A stretch of 9,555 nt of DNA. Origin: Lachnospiraceae bacterium. Its GTDB lineage: Bacteria; Bacillota; Clostridia; Lachnospirales; Lachnospiraceae. Below the pieces are notes generated by a model. It made no database searches. It worked only from the letters and a program-made list of their open reading frames with translations, and was not told the origin of the DNA. The stretch is taken from NCBI GenBank assembly GCA_014804565.1, contig JAAUZN010000014.1:29101-38655 (forward strand), in the 5' to 3' direction. Positions within the stretch are counted from its first letter, which is position 1. Every line of letters starts with the position of its first letter. The position numbers and the translations under genes are program-made. Positions 1-6,113 of this stretch are shown here, piece by piece.

Positions 1-774
1 CATGTGATCGGTCTGATCAATATTCAGTTTATCGCGGTGGGAGATGAGGTGTATGTGATCGAGGTCAATCCCCGTTCCTCCCGCACCGTGCCCTATATCA
101 GTAAGGTGACGGGTATTCCTATCGTGGATCTGGCCACAGAGGTGATCATCGGGAAAAAGATACGGGATCTGGGCTATGAGCCCGGCTTACAGCCCGCAAC
201 GGATTATTATGCCATCAAGATGCCGGTATTCTCCTTTGAAAAGATCCGGGGAGCAGAGATCAGCCTTGGCCCGGAGATGAAATCCACCGGCGAGTGTCTG
301 GGCATTTCCAGAACCTTTAACGAAGCGCTCTATAAGGCCTTTCTCGGCGCAGGGATCAACCTGCCCAGGCACAAGCAGATGATCATCACCGTCAAGGATG
401 CGGATAAAGGGGAGGCCATCGAGGTGGCGCGCCGCTTCGAGAAGCTGGGTTATATTATTTACGCTACCAGAAGTACGGCAAAGGCTCTGAACGACGCAGG
501 GGTGAAGGCGCGTAAGGTCAATAAGATCAGTCAGGAATCCCCTACCGTTATGGATCTGATCTTAGGACACAGGATCGATCTGGTCATTGACACACCCACC
601 CAGGGGCGGGACAAGAGCCGGGACGGCTTCCTGATCCGCAGAACCTCCATTGAGACAGGTGTCAACTGTATCACGGCGATGGATACTGCCACTGCTCTTG
701 TGACCAGTCTGGAGAACGCAGCGTCTCAGGGAGAACTGGATCTGGTGGATATTGCAGGGATTGCGAGAAGATAA
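1..774 (+). CDS. carB: Carbamoyl-phosphate synthase large subunit, C-terminal part (5' end outside window)
   Basis: This is the last 257 residues of the subunit that makes carbamoyl phosphate from bicarbonate, ammonia and ATP in the cytoplasm, for pyrimidine and arginine synthesis. The reading frame is open from base 1, so the gene enters from the left; the GTG at base 4 is not a real start. Visible residues 1-105 are the end of the second ATP-grasp half, including the conserved EVNPRSSRTVP segment at 21-31, whose Glu and Asn bind metal and nucleotide in the family. Residues about 120-245 form the MGS-like allosteric domain (DTPTQGRDKSRDGFLIRR at 197-214), the region where UMP, IMP or ornithine bind in characterised enzymes. 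It ends in a normal TAA, and the next gene follows 16 bases later with a good ribosome site, so the two are probably co-transcribed. Confidence 0.96.
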   Translation, partial: HVIGLINIQFIAVGDEVYVIEVNPRSSRTVPYISKVTGIPIVDLATEVIIGKKIRDLGYEPGLQPATDYYAIKMPVFSFEKIRGAEISLGPEMKSTGECLGISRTFNEALYKAFLGAGINLPRHKQMIITVKDADKGEAIEVARRFEKLGYIIYATRSTAKALNDAGVKARKVNKISQESPTVMDLILGHRIDLVIDTPTQGRDKSRDGFLIRRTSIETGVNCITAMDTATALVTSLENAASQGELDLVDIAGIARR

Positions 775-790
775 GGAGGCGGAAAGAATA

Positions 791-1024
791 ATGCCGCATA
801 TAGAGATTAAGTGTTATCCGGGAAGGACAGAGGAGCAGAAGAAGGCGCTGGCAGAAAAGATAACAGAAGATGTTGTGAATATATTTAATACGGAAGAGGG
901 CAGCATTTCTGTTGCAATATATGATGTTTCGCAGGACGAGTGGCAGGAACAGGTGTGGGATAAACAGATCGCGCCGAATCTGGGAAGCTTGTATAAGGAA
1001 CCGGGGTATGATTACAATGATTGA
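791..1024 (+). CDS. pptA: 4-oxalocrotonate tautomerase family protein, PptA-like
   Basis: A 77-residue tautomerase. It starts MPHIEIKCYPGRTEEQ, so removal of Met exposes the N-terminal proline that is the catalytic base in this family. Length and sequence along the whole chain (MPHI-IKC start, SIS-A motif near residue 39, W-Q--WD--IAP, ending KEPGYDYND) resemble E. coli PptA (YdcE) from memory. The physiological substrate of PptA is unknown; the family converts enols to keto forms. The ATG at 791 is chosen because GGAGG lies at 776-780 and because the family needs Pro right after Met. It sits 16 bases after carB and is probably read from the carB operon. No terminator is visible after it. Confidence 0.88.
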   Translation: MPHIEIKCYPGRTEEQKKALAEKITEDVVNIFNTEEGSISVAIYDVSQDEWQEQVWDKQIAPNLGSLYKEPGYDYND

Positions 1025-1070
1025 GATAAGAATTTGATGATGCAAAATGAAAGAACTATCATTCAATTGG

Positions 1071-1100
1071 TTGCAATATGCTTCTATTTTGGGCTATACT
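1071..1100 (+). promoter_or_regulatory. Promoter of the toxin-antitoxin pair
   Basis: A -35-like TTGCAA at 1071-1076 is followed after 18 bases by TATACT at 1095-1100. The predicted start lies about 18 bases before the antitoxin start codon. An A-rich tract with AAAGGAG (1108-1114) supplies the ribosome site. RelB-type antitoxins usually bind their own promoter. The TA-rich stretch at 1094-1104 would be the natural site, but I see no strong palindrome there. Confidence 0.6.
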
Positions 1101-1125
1101 ATATAAAAAAGGAGAGAAATGATTC

Positions 1126-1398
1126 ATGACGACAGTGAGTTTAAGGTTTGATGACCAGATGAAAAGAGAACTGGATGAGATGTGTGACGCTATGGGGATG
1201 AATCTGACAACCTTTTTTATGATCTATGCAAAGAAAGCACTTAGAGACCGTAGAATTCCTTTTGCGTTGGAAGCACCAATAGCGGCTGATATAGTTGAAT
1301 CATCATTGGATGAAGCGGATGTGTATGCAGAACAGAATTCTGAACGATTGACGCATGAGGAAGTGTTTTCAACATTAAGAAGGAAAATAGATGGCTGA
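1126..1398 (+). CDS. Type II antitoxin, RelB/DinJ family
   Basis: A 90-residue protein. Its N-terminus (MTTVSLRFDDQMKRELDEMC, residues 1-20) is a typical ribbon-helix-helix DNA-binding start, followed by the MNLTTFFMIYAKKAL helix (25-39) and RRIPFALE (42-49), a hallmark of RelB/DinJ antitoxins. The acidic C-terminal half (50-90) should wrap the toxin. In this family the antitoxin neutralises the toxin and represses its own operon. ATG 1126 has AAAGGAG at 1108-1114; the ATG at 1119 is out of frame. The stop overlaps the toxin start by 8 bases, so translation is coupled. The pair sits between two housekeeping genes, outside the phage element. Confidence 0.9.
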   Translation: MTTVSLRFDDQMKRELDEMCDAMGMNLTTFFMIYAKKALRDRRIPFALEAPIAADIVESSLDEADVYAEQNSERLTHEEVFSTLRRKIDG

Positions 1399-1720
1399 GA
1401 AGAAATATATTTTAAGATATCTGCCCCTGTTTTATGAAGATCTGGATAGTAAAATCATGTATATTTCTGAAAAGCTGATGAATCCGCAGGCAGCAAAAGA
1501 TTTGTTGGATGCGGTCGAAAAGTCTATTTTGGATAGAGTGTCTGCTCCTGAATCATTTGAAAAGTATTATTCCCATAAAGAGAGAAAGTACCCTTATTAT
1601 CGCATTTATGTTGGCAATTATACAGTGTATTATGTTGTGATTGATGATGGAAAAACCGAAAAGATAATGGAAGTACGCCGCTTTTTATATAATGGGCAGG
1701 ATAGCGACAGTATTATATAA
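1391..1720 (+). CDS. Type II toxin, RelE/ParE family
   Basis: A 109-residue basic protein in the position and size range of RelE/ParE toxins. It has the alpha-helical first half (YLPLFYEDLDSKIMYISEKL, 10-29), a loop with HKERKYPYYRIYVGNYTVYY (62-81), and the end IMEVRRFLYNGQD (92-104), where RelE-type toxins place basic and aromatic active-site residues. RelE proteins cut mRNA in the ribosome, whereas ParE proteins poison gyrase; the sequence alone does not decide which. The ATG overlaps the antitoxin stop (ATGGCTGA), so expression depends on antitoxin translation. The frame is complete, so the toxin looks intact. Confidence 0.88.
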   Translation: MAEKKYILRYLPLFYEDLDSKIMYISEKLMNPQAAKDLLDAVEKSILDRVSAPESFEKYYSHKERKYPYYRIYVGNYTVYYVVIDDGKTEKIMEVRRFLYNGQDSDSII

Positions 1721-1753
1721 AAGGGAAAGAAAATCAATAATGGATAGAAAGAA

Positions 1754-2422
1754 ATGAACACGGTAAGAAATTATCAAAAAGAACTGGATAAAATAATAGA
1801 AGAGCTCGGCGCGGCAGCAGGATGCGCGCCGACTCTTTTTCTGCACAGCTGCTGCGCACCCTGCAGCAGCTATGTGCTGGAATATCTGCGGCAGTATTTC
1901 CGGATCACCGTTTTTTACTATAATCCCAATATCACCGAGGATGAGGAGTACCGCAAGCGGGTGGCGGAGCAGAAGCGGCTGATCGCGGCTTACAATGAAA
2001 TGGCGGCGGGGCAGGAAGTGTCACCAGAGCGGGCACGGTCGGGCCATCATATCGAGATCGTTGAGGGTGACTATGAACCACAGCAGTTTTACGAGATCGC
2101 TAAAGGTCTGGAGCAGTGCCCGGAGGGCGGCGAGCGGTGCTTCGCCTGCTATGAACTGCGGCTTCGGGAGACGGCGAAGCGTGCGCAGGAGGGAGACTTC
2201 GACTACTTTACCACAACGCTGTCCATCAGTCCGTTGAAAAATGCGGCGAAGCTGAACGAGATCGGGGAACGGCTTGCGCAGGAGTACGATATCCCTTGGC
2301 TTCCCTCGGATTTTAAGAAAAAAGACGGGTATAAGCGGTCAATCGAGCTGTCGAAAGAATATGATCTGTACCGGCAGGACTACTGTGGGTGCGTGTATTC
2401 CCGCCGAGAGAGGGAGATATGA
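1754..2422 (+). CDS. queH: Epoxyqueuosine reductase QueH
   Basis: A 222-residue protein of the former DUF208 family. QueH reduces epoxyqueuosine in tRNA to queuosine, the last step of queuosine synthesis, in bacteria lacking the cobalamin-dependent QueG. The family's metal-binding cysteines are present: C33, C34 and C37 in HSCCAPCSSY, C122, C129 and C132 in CPEGGERCFACYE, and C211 and C213 in DYCGCVYS. In characterised QueH such cysteines hold a 4Fe-4S cluster and a further iron. The TTTLSISPLKN segment at 153-163 is also typical. ATG 1754 follows a weak purine-rich site (GAAAGAAA), 33 bases after the toxin gene. I see no separate promoter, so it may be read from upstream. GC content rises sharply here relative to the toxin pair. 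Confidence 0.95.
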   Translation: MNTVRNYQKELDKIIEELGAAAGCAPTLFLHSCCAPCSSYVLEYLRQYFRITVFYYNPNITEDEEYRKRVAEQKRLIAAYNEMAAGQEVSPERARSGHHIEIVEGDYEPQQFYEIAKGLEQCPEGGERCFACYELRLRETAKRAQEGDFDYFTTTLSISPLKNAAKLNEIGERLAQEYDIPWLPSDFKKKDGYKRSIELSKEYDLYRQDYCGCVYSRREREI

Positions 2423-2447
2423 TTCCCGATAAGCTCAGTTTAAAAAT

Positions 2448-2476
2448 TTGACTGATCTCGGAAAGAATGCTATGAT
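2448..2476 (+). promoter_or_regulatory. argS promoter
   Basis: TTGACT at 2448-2453, a 17-base spacer and TATGAT at 2471-2476, a near-consensus sigma-A promoter. The predicted start near 2483 leaves a leader of about 60 bases before argS. No T-box specifier or antiterminator fits in so short a leader. Confidence 0.75.
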
Positions 2477-2544
2477 ACAACCCATGAGCAACACAAACAG
2501 ATATGAGCCGATAAAAAGGCAGTGACAGAAAGGCACGGTGTATT

Positions 2545-4326
2545 ATGGAAAAGCTGTTGGATTTGATTTCAGAGGAAATGAAAAGAGCCTTCGAGGAGGC
2601 AGGGTATGACAGAGAACTGGGCAGAGTGACCCTCTCCAACAGACCTGATCTGTGCGAGTTTCAGTGTAACGGCGCTATGGCAGGGGCGAAGAAGTATCAT
2701 AAGGCGCCTCTAATGATCGCGCAGGATGTGGCGGAAAAGCTTACAGACAGCGATGTTTTCGGGGAAGTGAGCGCGGTGGCACCGGGATTTTTAAATCTGA
2801 AGATTACGGAAACTTTTATAAAATCTTATTTAAACGAGATGGCAAGGTCAGAGAAATTTGGTCTGACTACTCCGGTCAATCCCAAAAAGATCATCATAGA
2901 TTACGGCGGACCCAATGTGGCAAAGCCTCTTCATGTAGGTCATTTGCGCTCGGGTGTCATCGGAGAGAGTATCAAGAGGATCTGCCGCTATGCGGGGCAT
3001 GAGGTGATCGGGGACATTCATCTGGGTGACTGGGGTCTGCAGATGGGGCTCATCATCACGGAGTTGCAGAAAAGACAGCCTGATCTGATCTATTTTGATG
3101 ATTCCTATGAGGGAGAGTATCCTGCGGAGGCGCCTTTTACCATATCCGAGCTGGAGGAGATCTATCCCACGGCGAGCGCCAAATCCAAGGCGGATGAGGC
3201 TTACAAGGCGGACGCGATGGATGCCACCTATAAGCTGCAAAGCGGTGTCAGGGGCTATCGTGCCCTGTGGCAGCATATTATAGATGTCTCCGTGGCGGAC
3301 CTTAAGAAAAACTACGAGAACCTGAATGTAACCTTTGATCTCTGGAAAGGAGAATCGGATGTACATGATATCATCCCCGGTATGGTGGAGGAGATGAAAA
3401 AGGGTGGTTACGCATACGAGAGCGACGGCGCTCTCGTAGTGGATGTCAAGGAAGAGACGGATACGAAGGAAGTACCGCCCTGTATGATTTTAAAATCGGA
3501 CGGGGCATCCCTGTATAATACCACCGATCTGGCGACGATCCTGGACCGTATGGAGCAGTATCATCCCGATAAGCTGATTTATCTGACAGATAAAAGGCAG
3601 GAGCTGTATTTTGTACAGGTATTCCGTTGTGCAAGAAAGACCGGATTGGTCAAAGAAGATACGGAGTTATTGCATATCGGCTTCGGCACCATGAACGGGA
3701 AGGACGGCAAGCCCTTCAAGACAAGGGACGGCGGTGTGATGCGGTTGGAGAATTTGATCCGCGAGATCAATGAGGAGATGATTCGCAAGATTCGTGAGAA
3801 CGCCGAGACAAAGGGCTATGAGGTGGATGAGGAAGCGGCAGCGGAGACGGCGAAGATCGTAGGGCTTGCCGCGATCAAATACGGCGACCTGTCCAATCAG
3901 GCTTCCAAAGATTATATTTTCGATATGGACCGCTTTACCTCCTTTGAGGGGGACACGGGGCCCTACATCCTGTATACCATCGTACGAATCAAGTCAATTT
4001 TGAATAAGTATATAGAGCAGGGCAAGGAATTGACTGATTTGGTCATTGGAGAGCCTGTGAACGATTCCGAGAAGAGCCTTATGCTGGAATTGGCAAAATA
4101 TAATGCCATGATGGAAACGGCCTGCGAGGAGGTCGCGCCTCACAAGATCTGCGCATATATCTATGACCTTGCCAATGCCTTCAATCATTTCTACCATGAG
4201 ACGAAGATTCTGACTGAGGAGGATGAGACGAAGAAGGAGAGCTGGATCGCACTTTTGACATTAACCAGAGATGTGTTGGAGGTCTGCATTGACCTGCTTG
4301 GTTTTTCTGCACCGGACAGAATGTAA
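2545..4326 (+). CDS. argS: Arginyl-tRNA synthetase
   Basis: A 593-residue class I aminoacyl-tRNA synthetase that charges tRNA-Arg with arginine. The N-terminal additional domain (1-105) includes GRVTLSNRPDLCEFQCNGAM (26-45). The catalytic Rossmann core has the HIGH-type motif HVGH at 130-133 within GGPNVAKPLHVGHLRSG, and the ATP-loop equivalent of KMSKS is the degenerate PFKTRDG at 390-396, as in many ArgRS. The DALR-type anticodon-binding domain follows from about residue 470 (TGPYILYTIVRIKSI) and ends in SAPDRM, the usual ArgRS terminus. The start fits the family N-terminus; a weak AAAGG lies at 2529-2533. It has its own promoter, and the tRNA promoter begins only 8 bases after its stop with no terminator between, so some transcripts may run into the tRNAs. 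Confidence 0.98.
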   Translation: MEKLLDLISEEMKRAFEEAGYDRELGRVTLSNRPDLCEFQCNGAMAGAKKYHKAPLMIAQDVAEKLTDSDVFGEVSAVAPGFLNLKITETFIKSYLNEMARSEKFGLTTPVNPKKIIIDYGGPNVAKPLHVGHLRSGVIGESIKRICRYAGHEVIGDIHLGDWGLQMGLIITELQKRQPDLIYFDDSYEGEYPAEAPFTISELEEIYPTASAKSKADEAYKADAMDATYKLQSGVRGYRALWQHIIDVSVADLKKNYENLNVTFDLWKGESDVHDIIPGMVEEMKKGGYAYESDGALVVDVKEETDTKEVPPCMILKSDGASLYNTTDLATILDRMEQYHPDKLIYLTDKRQELYFVQVFRCARKTGLVKEDTELLHIGFGTMNGKDGKPFKTRDGGVMRLENLIREINEEMIRKIRENAETKGYEVDEEAAAETAKIVGLAAIKYGDLSNQASKDYIFDMDRFTSFEGDTGPYILYTIVRIKSILNKYIEQGKELTDLVIGEPVNDSEKSLMLELAKYNAMMETACEEVAPHKICAYIYDLANAFNHFYHETKILTEEDETKKESWIALLTLTRDVLEVCIDLLGFSAPDRM

Positions 4327-4334
4327 AAAAAGGC

Positions 4335-4364
4335 TTGACAAGTTATGCCAAAGGATTGTATACT
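4335..4364 (+). promoter_or_regulatory. Promoter of the tRNA-Val/tRNA-Met unit
   Basis: A perfect -35 TTGACA at 4335-4340, an 18-base spacer and TATACT at 4359-4364. The predicted start is about 4371, the first base of a strong hairpin. The tRNAs therefore have their own promoter despite lying only 72 bases behind argS. Confidence 0.8.
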
Positions 4365-4370
4365 AGCAGA

Positions 4371-4392
4371 GCGGGTTGCAGAAGCGGCCCGC
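4371..4392 (+). other. Hairpin at the 5' end of the tRNA precursor
   Basis: GCGGGTTGC (4371-4379) can pair with GCGGCCCGC (4384-4392) around an AGAA loop: nine pairs, two of them G-U. It begins at the predicted transcription start and ends six bases before tRNA-Val. There is no U tract, so it is not a terminator. It may stabilise the precursor or help RNase P recognition. Confidence 0.6.
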
Positions 4393-4398
4393 TGACAT

Positions 4399-4471
4399 GG
4401 GGTCTTAGCTCAGCTGGGAGAGCATCTGCCTTACAAGCAGAGGGTCATAGGTTCGAGCCCTATAGGCCCCA
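4399..4471 (+). tRNA. tRNA-Val (anticodon UAC)
   Basis: A complete cloverleaf. The acceptor stem GGGGTCT pairs with AGGCCCC (one G-U), the D arm carries AGCTCAGCTGGGAGAGC, the anticodon stem TCTGC/GCAGA encloses the loop CTTACAA with anticodon TAC, and the T arm is ATAGG-TTCGAGC-CCTAT. The discriminator is A at 4471. The CCA tail is not encoded and must be added afterwards. Confidence 0.97.
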
Positions 4472-4474
4472 TTT

Positions 4475-4496
4475 GGGAAGTCGGAAACGGCTTCCC
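4475..4496 (+). other. Hairpin between the two tRNAs
   Basis: GGGAAGTCG pairs with CGGCTTCCC around a GAAA tetraloop: nine pairs, one of them U-G. It is followed by CAATAATTTTA, a weak U-rich tract. It could be a leaky terminator after tRNA-Val or a processing signal in a two-tRNA precursor. I see no promoter before tRNA-Met, so read-through is favoured. Confidence 0.6.
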
Positions 4497-4508
4497 CAAT
4501 AATTTTAT

Positions 4509-4582
4509 GGCGAGATAGCTCAGCTGGCTAGAGCACACGGTTCATACCCGTGGTGTCGAGGGTTCAAGTCCCCCTCTCGCTA
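4509..4582 (+). tRNA. tRNA-Met (anticodon CAU), elongator type
   Basis: A complete cloverleaf. GGCGAGA pairs with TCTCGCT (G-U at the first pair), the D arm has AGCTCAGCTGGCTAGAGC, the anticodon stem CACGG/CCGTG encloses TTCATAC with anticodon CAT, and the T arm is GAGGG-TTCAAGT-CCCCC (shifted by one base). The discriminator is A and CCA is not encoded. The sequence resembles the elongator tRNA-Met of Bacillus and lacks the unpaired first position of an initiator. A CAU tRNA could also be tRNA-Ile2, but similarity favours Met. Its 3' end is the likely integration site of the neighbouring element. Confidence 0.95.
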
Positions 4583-4587
4583 CTCAA

Positions 4588-4618
4588 AAACATCGCAGAA
4601 ATGCGGTGTTTTATTTTT
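4588..4618. terminator. Bidirectional intrinsic terminator between tRNA-Met and integrase
   Basis: AACATCGCA and TGCGGTGTT pair around a GAAA tetraloop (stem 4588-4611). On the plus strand TTTTATTTTTA follows, ending the tRNA transcript. On the minus strand the A run at 4586-4590 reads as U5, ending the integrase transcript, whose stop codon (4617-4619) abuts the stem. Confidence 0.85.
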
Positions 4619-5663
4619 ACATGTTGCATTTTGTGTTGCATAGTTTAGAAAAATGCGCATTTGCAAGGTCAGCCATTTCTTTCTGTCTGTCACTCATGGC
4701 GTGCCGGTAAACAGATTTCAGAACGGTATCTGTCTTCCAGCCGCCCTCCTGCATGATGTAAGCATCCGGGATCCCCAGAGCGTGACGAATAGAAGCGGAA
4801 TAGTGCCTGAGATCATGGAAACGGAAATGTTTTATATTTGCCCGTGTGAGCGCTCTTTGGAACATGATGGTGATAGAGTGGGGATTGAGGGTGGTAATAT
4901 GCCCTACCTCACGAATCCGATCAGTCACAAACGAGGGCGCACTTATGAATCTGTCTGAACTGCCAGTCTTAGGGGCTTTTAAATGCCACTCCTTGTCTGT
5001 GCCAAGGACAAGGGAGTGGTGGACGTGTATCACATCGTCTTGGATATCATCCAGAGTGAGGGCGCATATCTCACCGCGACGCATCATGCAGAAAGCACCG
5101 AGGAGCACAGGAATTTCCAGTTCTGTGTCTCTTACGGCATTCACCAATGCCTTTATCTCCCCATCAGATGGGATATATAGTTCTGGATGTACTTTCTGCG
5201 GCATAGAGGTTTTAAGAGTTAAATCTGGGCCAATTACGGATGATATGAGGCCATGATAATTTCGGACGGTTTTTGGAGACTTCGACCGGCTTAAAATGTT
5301 TATCACCCGCTGCACATCGTCTTGGGAAATTTGCCTTATTTCCATGTGACAGAATGCGGGATAATCGCGAAGGAGCATCTTCTGGATATTACGATAGCCT
5401 CTGATTGTGGCAGGAGACAAGACAGCCTCTTTAGAAGTGATATAGCGTTCCATACGATCCGAGAACAGACTTATATCTGAACTATGTTTCTTTTGTTCCT
5501 TTTCTACCGCATATTGTGCTGCCAGAGCCTCTGCCTTGCGTTTACCTGCAGGGGATGGATCATCGGAGGTAAAAGACCGATATACTCTTTTTCCGTTATC
5601 GTCGGTGTAGTCGTAGACCAGACACCGCCATGATCCGGATGGAAGTTTCTTTGCTGTAGCCAT
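4617..5663 (-). CDS. int: Phage-type tyrosine recombinase (integrase)
   Basis: A 348-residue site-specific recombinase that would integrate and excise the element at tRNA-Met. The N-terminus (MATAKKLPSGSWRCLVYDYT) is the AP2-like arm-binding domain. A SAM-like core-binding domain spans about 62-150, and the catalytic domain about 165-340. Catalytic residues are visible: R195 (MMRRGEI), K232 (APKTGSS), H283 and R286 (HDLRH), W309 in the usual His/Trp position (GGWKTD), and the nucleophile Y319 (VYRHA). All are intact. The start is ATG 5663, because AGGAGG stands 8 bases before it and the N-terminus fits the family; a longer 374-residue frame exists but its extra part crosses a terminator-like hairpin. 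It converges on tRNA-Met, as expected for a tRNA-integrating element. Confidence 0.95.
   Translation of the reverse strand: MATAKKLPSGSWRCLVYDYTDDNGKRVYRSFTSDDPSPAGKRKAEALAAQYAVEKEQKKHSSDISLFSDRMERYITSKEAVLSPATIRGYRNIQKMLLRDYPAFCHMEIRQISQDDVQRVINILSRSKSPKTVRNYHGLISSVIGPDLTLKTSMPQKVHPELYIPSDGEIKALVNAVRDTELEIPVLLGAFCMMRRGEICALTLDDIQDDVIHVHHSLVLGTDKEWHLKAPKTGSSDRFISAPSFVTDRIREVGHITTLNPHSITIMFQRALTRANIKHFRFHDLRHYSASIRHALGIPDAYIMQEGGWKTDTVLKSVYRHAMSDRQKEMADLANAHFSKLCNTKCNM
4622..4641. repeat. Direct repeat TGTTGCAT x2 beside the presumed attachment site
   Basis: TGTTGCAT occurs at 4622-4629 and 4634-4641, 12 bases apart, inside the last codons of int and 40-60 bases from tRNA-Met. Short spaced direct repeats flanking a core site are typical arm-type integrase binding sites. 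Function is inferred from position only. Confidence 0.45.
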
Positions 5664-5687
5664 TGCATTATCCTCCTTTTTGGGTAC

Positions 5688-5725
5688 AAAAATAACAGCC
5701 AGCGAGATTTCGCTTGCGGACTGTT
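5688..5725 (-). terminator. Terminator-like hairpin in the integrase leader
   Basis: Read on the minus strand, AACAG (5725-5721) pairs with CTGTT (5698-5694), inner CC with GG, and AGCGA (5714-5710) with TCGCT (5705-5701) around AATC. An A and then UUUUU (5692-5688) follow. The integrase ribosome site begins about ten bases further on, so there is no room for a promoter between. Any transcript reaching int from upstream must pass this hairpin, making it a candidate attenuator or the end of the upstream minus-strand transcript. Confidence 0.6.
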
Positions 5726-5779
5726 CCCGAGGATGATACACTATGTATAGGTTTGCAAGACCGGGTGTATCCCCTCGGG
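5726..5779. repeat. Long inverted repeat upstream of integrase
   Basis: CCCGAGG-AT-GATACAC (5726-5741) is complementary to GTGTATC-C-CCTCGGG (5765-5779): two blocks of seven pairs with a small internal bulge around a 23-base loop. Smaller palindromes are nested in it: ATACActaTGTAT (5736-5748) and TATCCCCTCGGGGATA (5768-5783). It may be an RNA structure in the int leader or a protein-binding site. Confidence 0.6.
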
Positions 5780-5788
5780 GATATATCT

Positions 5789-5820
5789 AAAGCCGTTCCT
5801 GTTGGCGCAGGGGCGGTTTT
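5789..5820 (+). terminator. Possible plus-strand terminator before the small RNA
   Basis: AAAGCCG pairs with CGGTTTT (one G-U) and inner CCTG with CAGG, followed by TTTTAACATTT. It lies directly before the strong promoter at 5826. It would insulate the small RNA from transcription entering from the left. The U tract is short, so efficiency is uncertain. Confidence 0.4.
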
Positions 5821-5825
5821 AACAT

Positions 5826-5854
5826 TTGACAGATTTTTGCCTATCGATTATAAT
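5826..5854 (+). promoter_or_regulatory. Perfect consensus promoter of the antisense small RNA
   Basis: TTGACA at 5826-5831, exactly 17 bases, then TATAAT at 5849-5854. It matches the sigma-A consensus at all twelve positions, with predicted start near 5861. No open reading frame with a ribosome site follows, so the product is an RNA. Confidence 0.85.
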
Positions 5855-5860
5855 ATGCTT

Positions 5861-5974
5861 AACAAGGGAGCCGGAAGGTGAGTGCACGTCACCCGACCCG
5901 GCGAATAAGCTTTAAGCTAATAAGTAATAGCCGTCTGCTCTGGCCAAAGATCAGGACGGCTATTTCTTATTTTT
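5861..5974 (+). ncRNA. Predicted convergent antisense RNA antitoxin (about 110 nt)
   Basis: The transcript should run from the consensus promoter to the hairpin and U tract ending near 5974. It overlaps the 3' end of the small toxin gene on the opposite strand. Its 5' part folds into a hairpin (CCGG 5871-5874 with CCGG 5898-5901, and GGTGA 5877-5881 with TCACC 5889-5893) with the 7-base loop GTGCACG. This hairpin region is a 17-of-19 direct repeat of sequence in the toxin leader, so the two RNAs are complementary there as well as at their shared 3' end. The layout matches type I antitoxin RNAs of the Fst/par kind. The RNA and its ends are predicted, not observed. Confidence 0.7.
5926..5974 (+). 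terminator. Terminator of the antisense RNA, overlapping the toxin stop codon
   Basis: AATAGCCGTC (5926-5935) pairs with GACGGCTATT (5955-5964), followed by TCTTATTTTT. The toxin stop codon on the other strand (5960-5962) lies in the stem, so both RNAs share this hairpin. On the minus strand the following tract (ACTTATTAG) is poor in U, so the toxin mRNA may end here only weakly. Confidence 0.8.
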
Positions 5975-6043
5975 CAAATTCAGAATCGCTACAATCAGCA
6001 AAGCTACGCTCGCAATTAAACTCAATTCCTCATATGTACTCAT
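5960..6043 (-). CDS. Small hydrophobic type I toxin, holin-like toxin family
   Basis: A 27-residue peptide. It starts MSTYEELSLI, continues with a single uninterrupted hydrophobic helix (about residues 7-23, SLIASVALLIVAIL) and ends in a basic tail (LKNKK). The MSTYE-LSL start, length and tail match the putative holin-like toxins of Firmicutes (Hol-Tox) and resemble type I toxin peptides that insert in the membrane. A perfect Shine-Dalgarno GGAGGTGA (6056-6049) stands five bases before the ATG, far too good for chance. A convergent strong small-RNA gene overlaps its 3' end. It is too short for usual gene callers. Toxicity is inferred from family and layout; a small membrane regulator is the alternative. 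Confidence 0.8.
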   Translation of the reverse strand: MSTYEELSLIASVALLIVAILNLKNKK

Positions 6044-6113
6044 AATAATCACCTCCACCGAAAAGGTACTCGGATCGGGTGAGAGCACGTCCCCCGGCTC
6101 CCCAGGTAAGCAT

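Noticed and set aside
1740..1757. A five-codon frame ending in ATGA at the queH start
   Set aside because: It has only a weak ribosome site, and such short overlaps occur by chance in A-rich DNA.
2423..2463. An imperfect stem between queH and argS (TTCCCGA/TCGGAA and TCAGT/ACTGA)
   Set aside because: No U tract follows and it overlaps the argS -35, so it is neither a convincing terminator nor an evident operator.
4653..5256. Plus-strand frames of 65 to 136 residues opposite the integrase
   Set aside because: They mirror a complete integrase with all catalytic residues and have no supporting start signals.
5664..5741. Upstream extension of the integrase to 374 residues
   Set aside because: The extension runs through a terminator-like hairpin, lacks family similarity and bypasses the strong ribosome site before ATG 5663.
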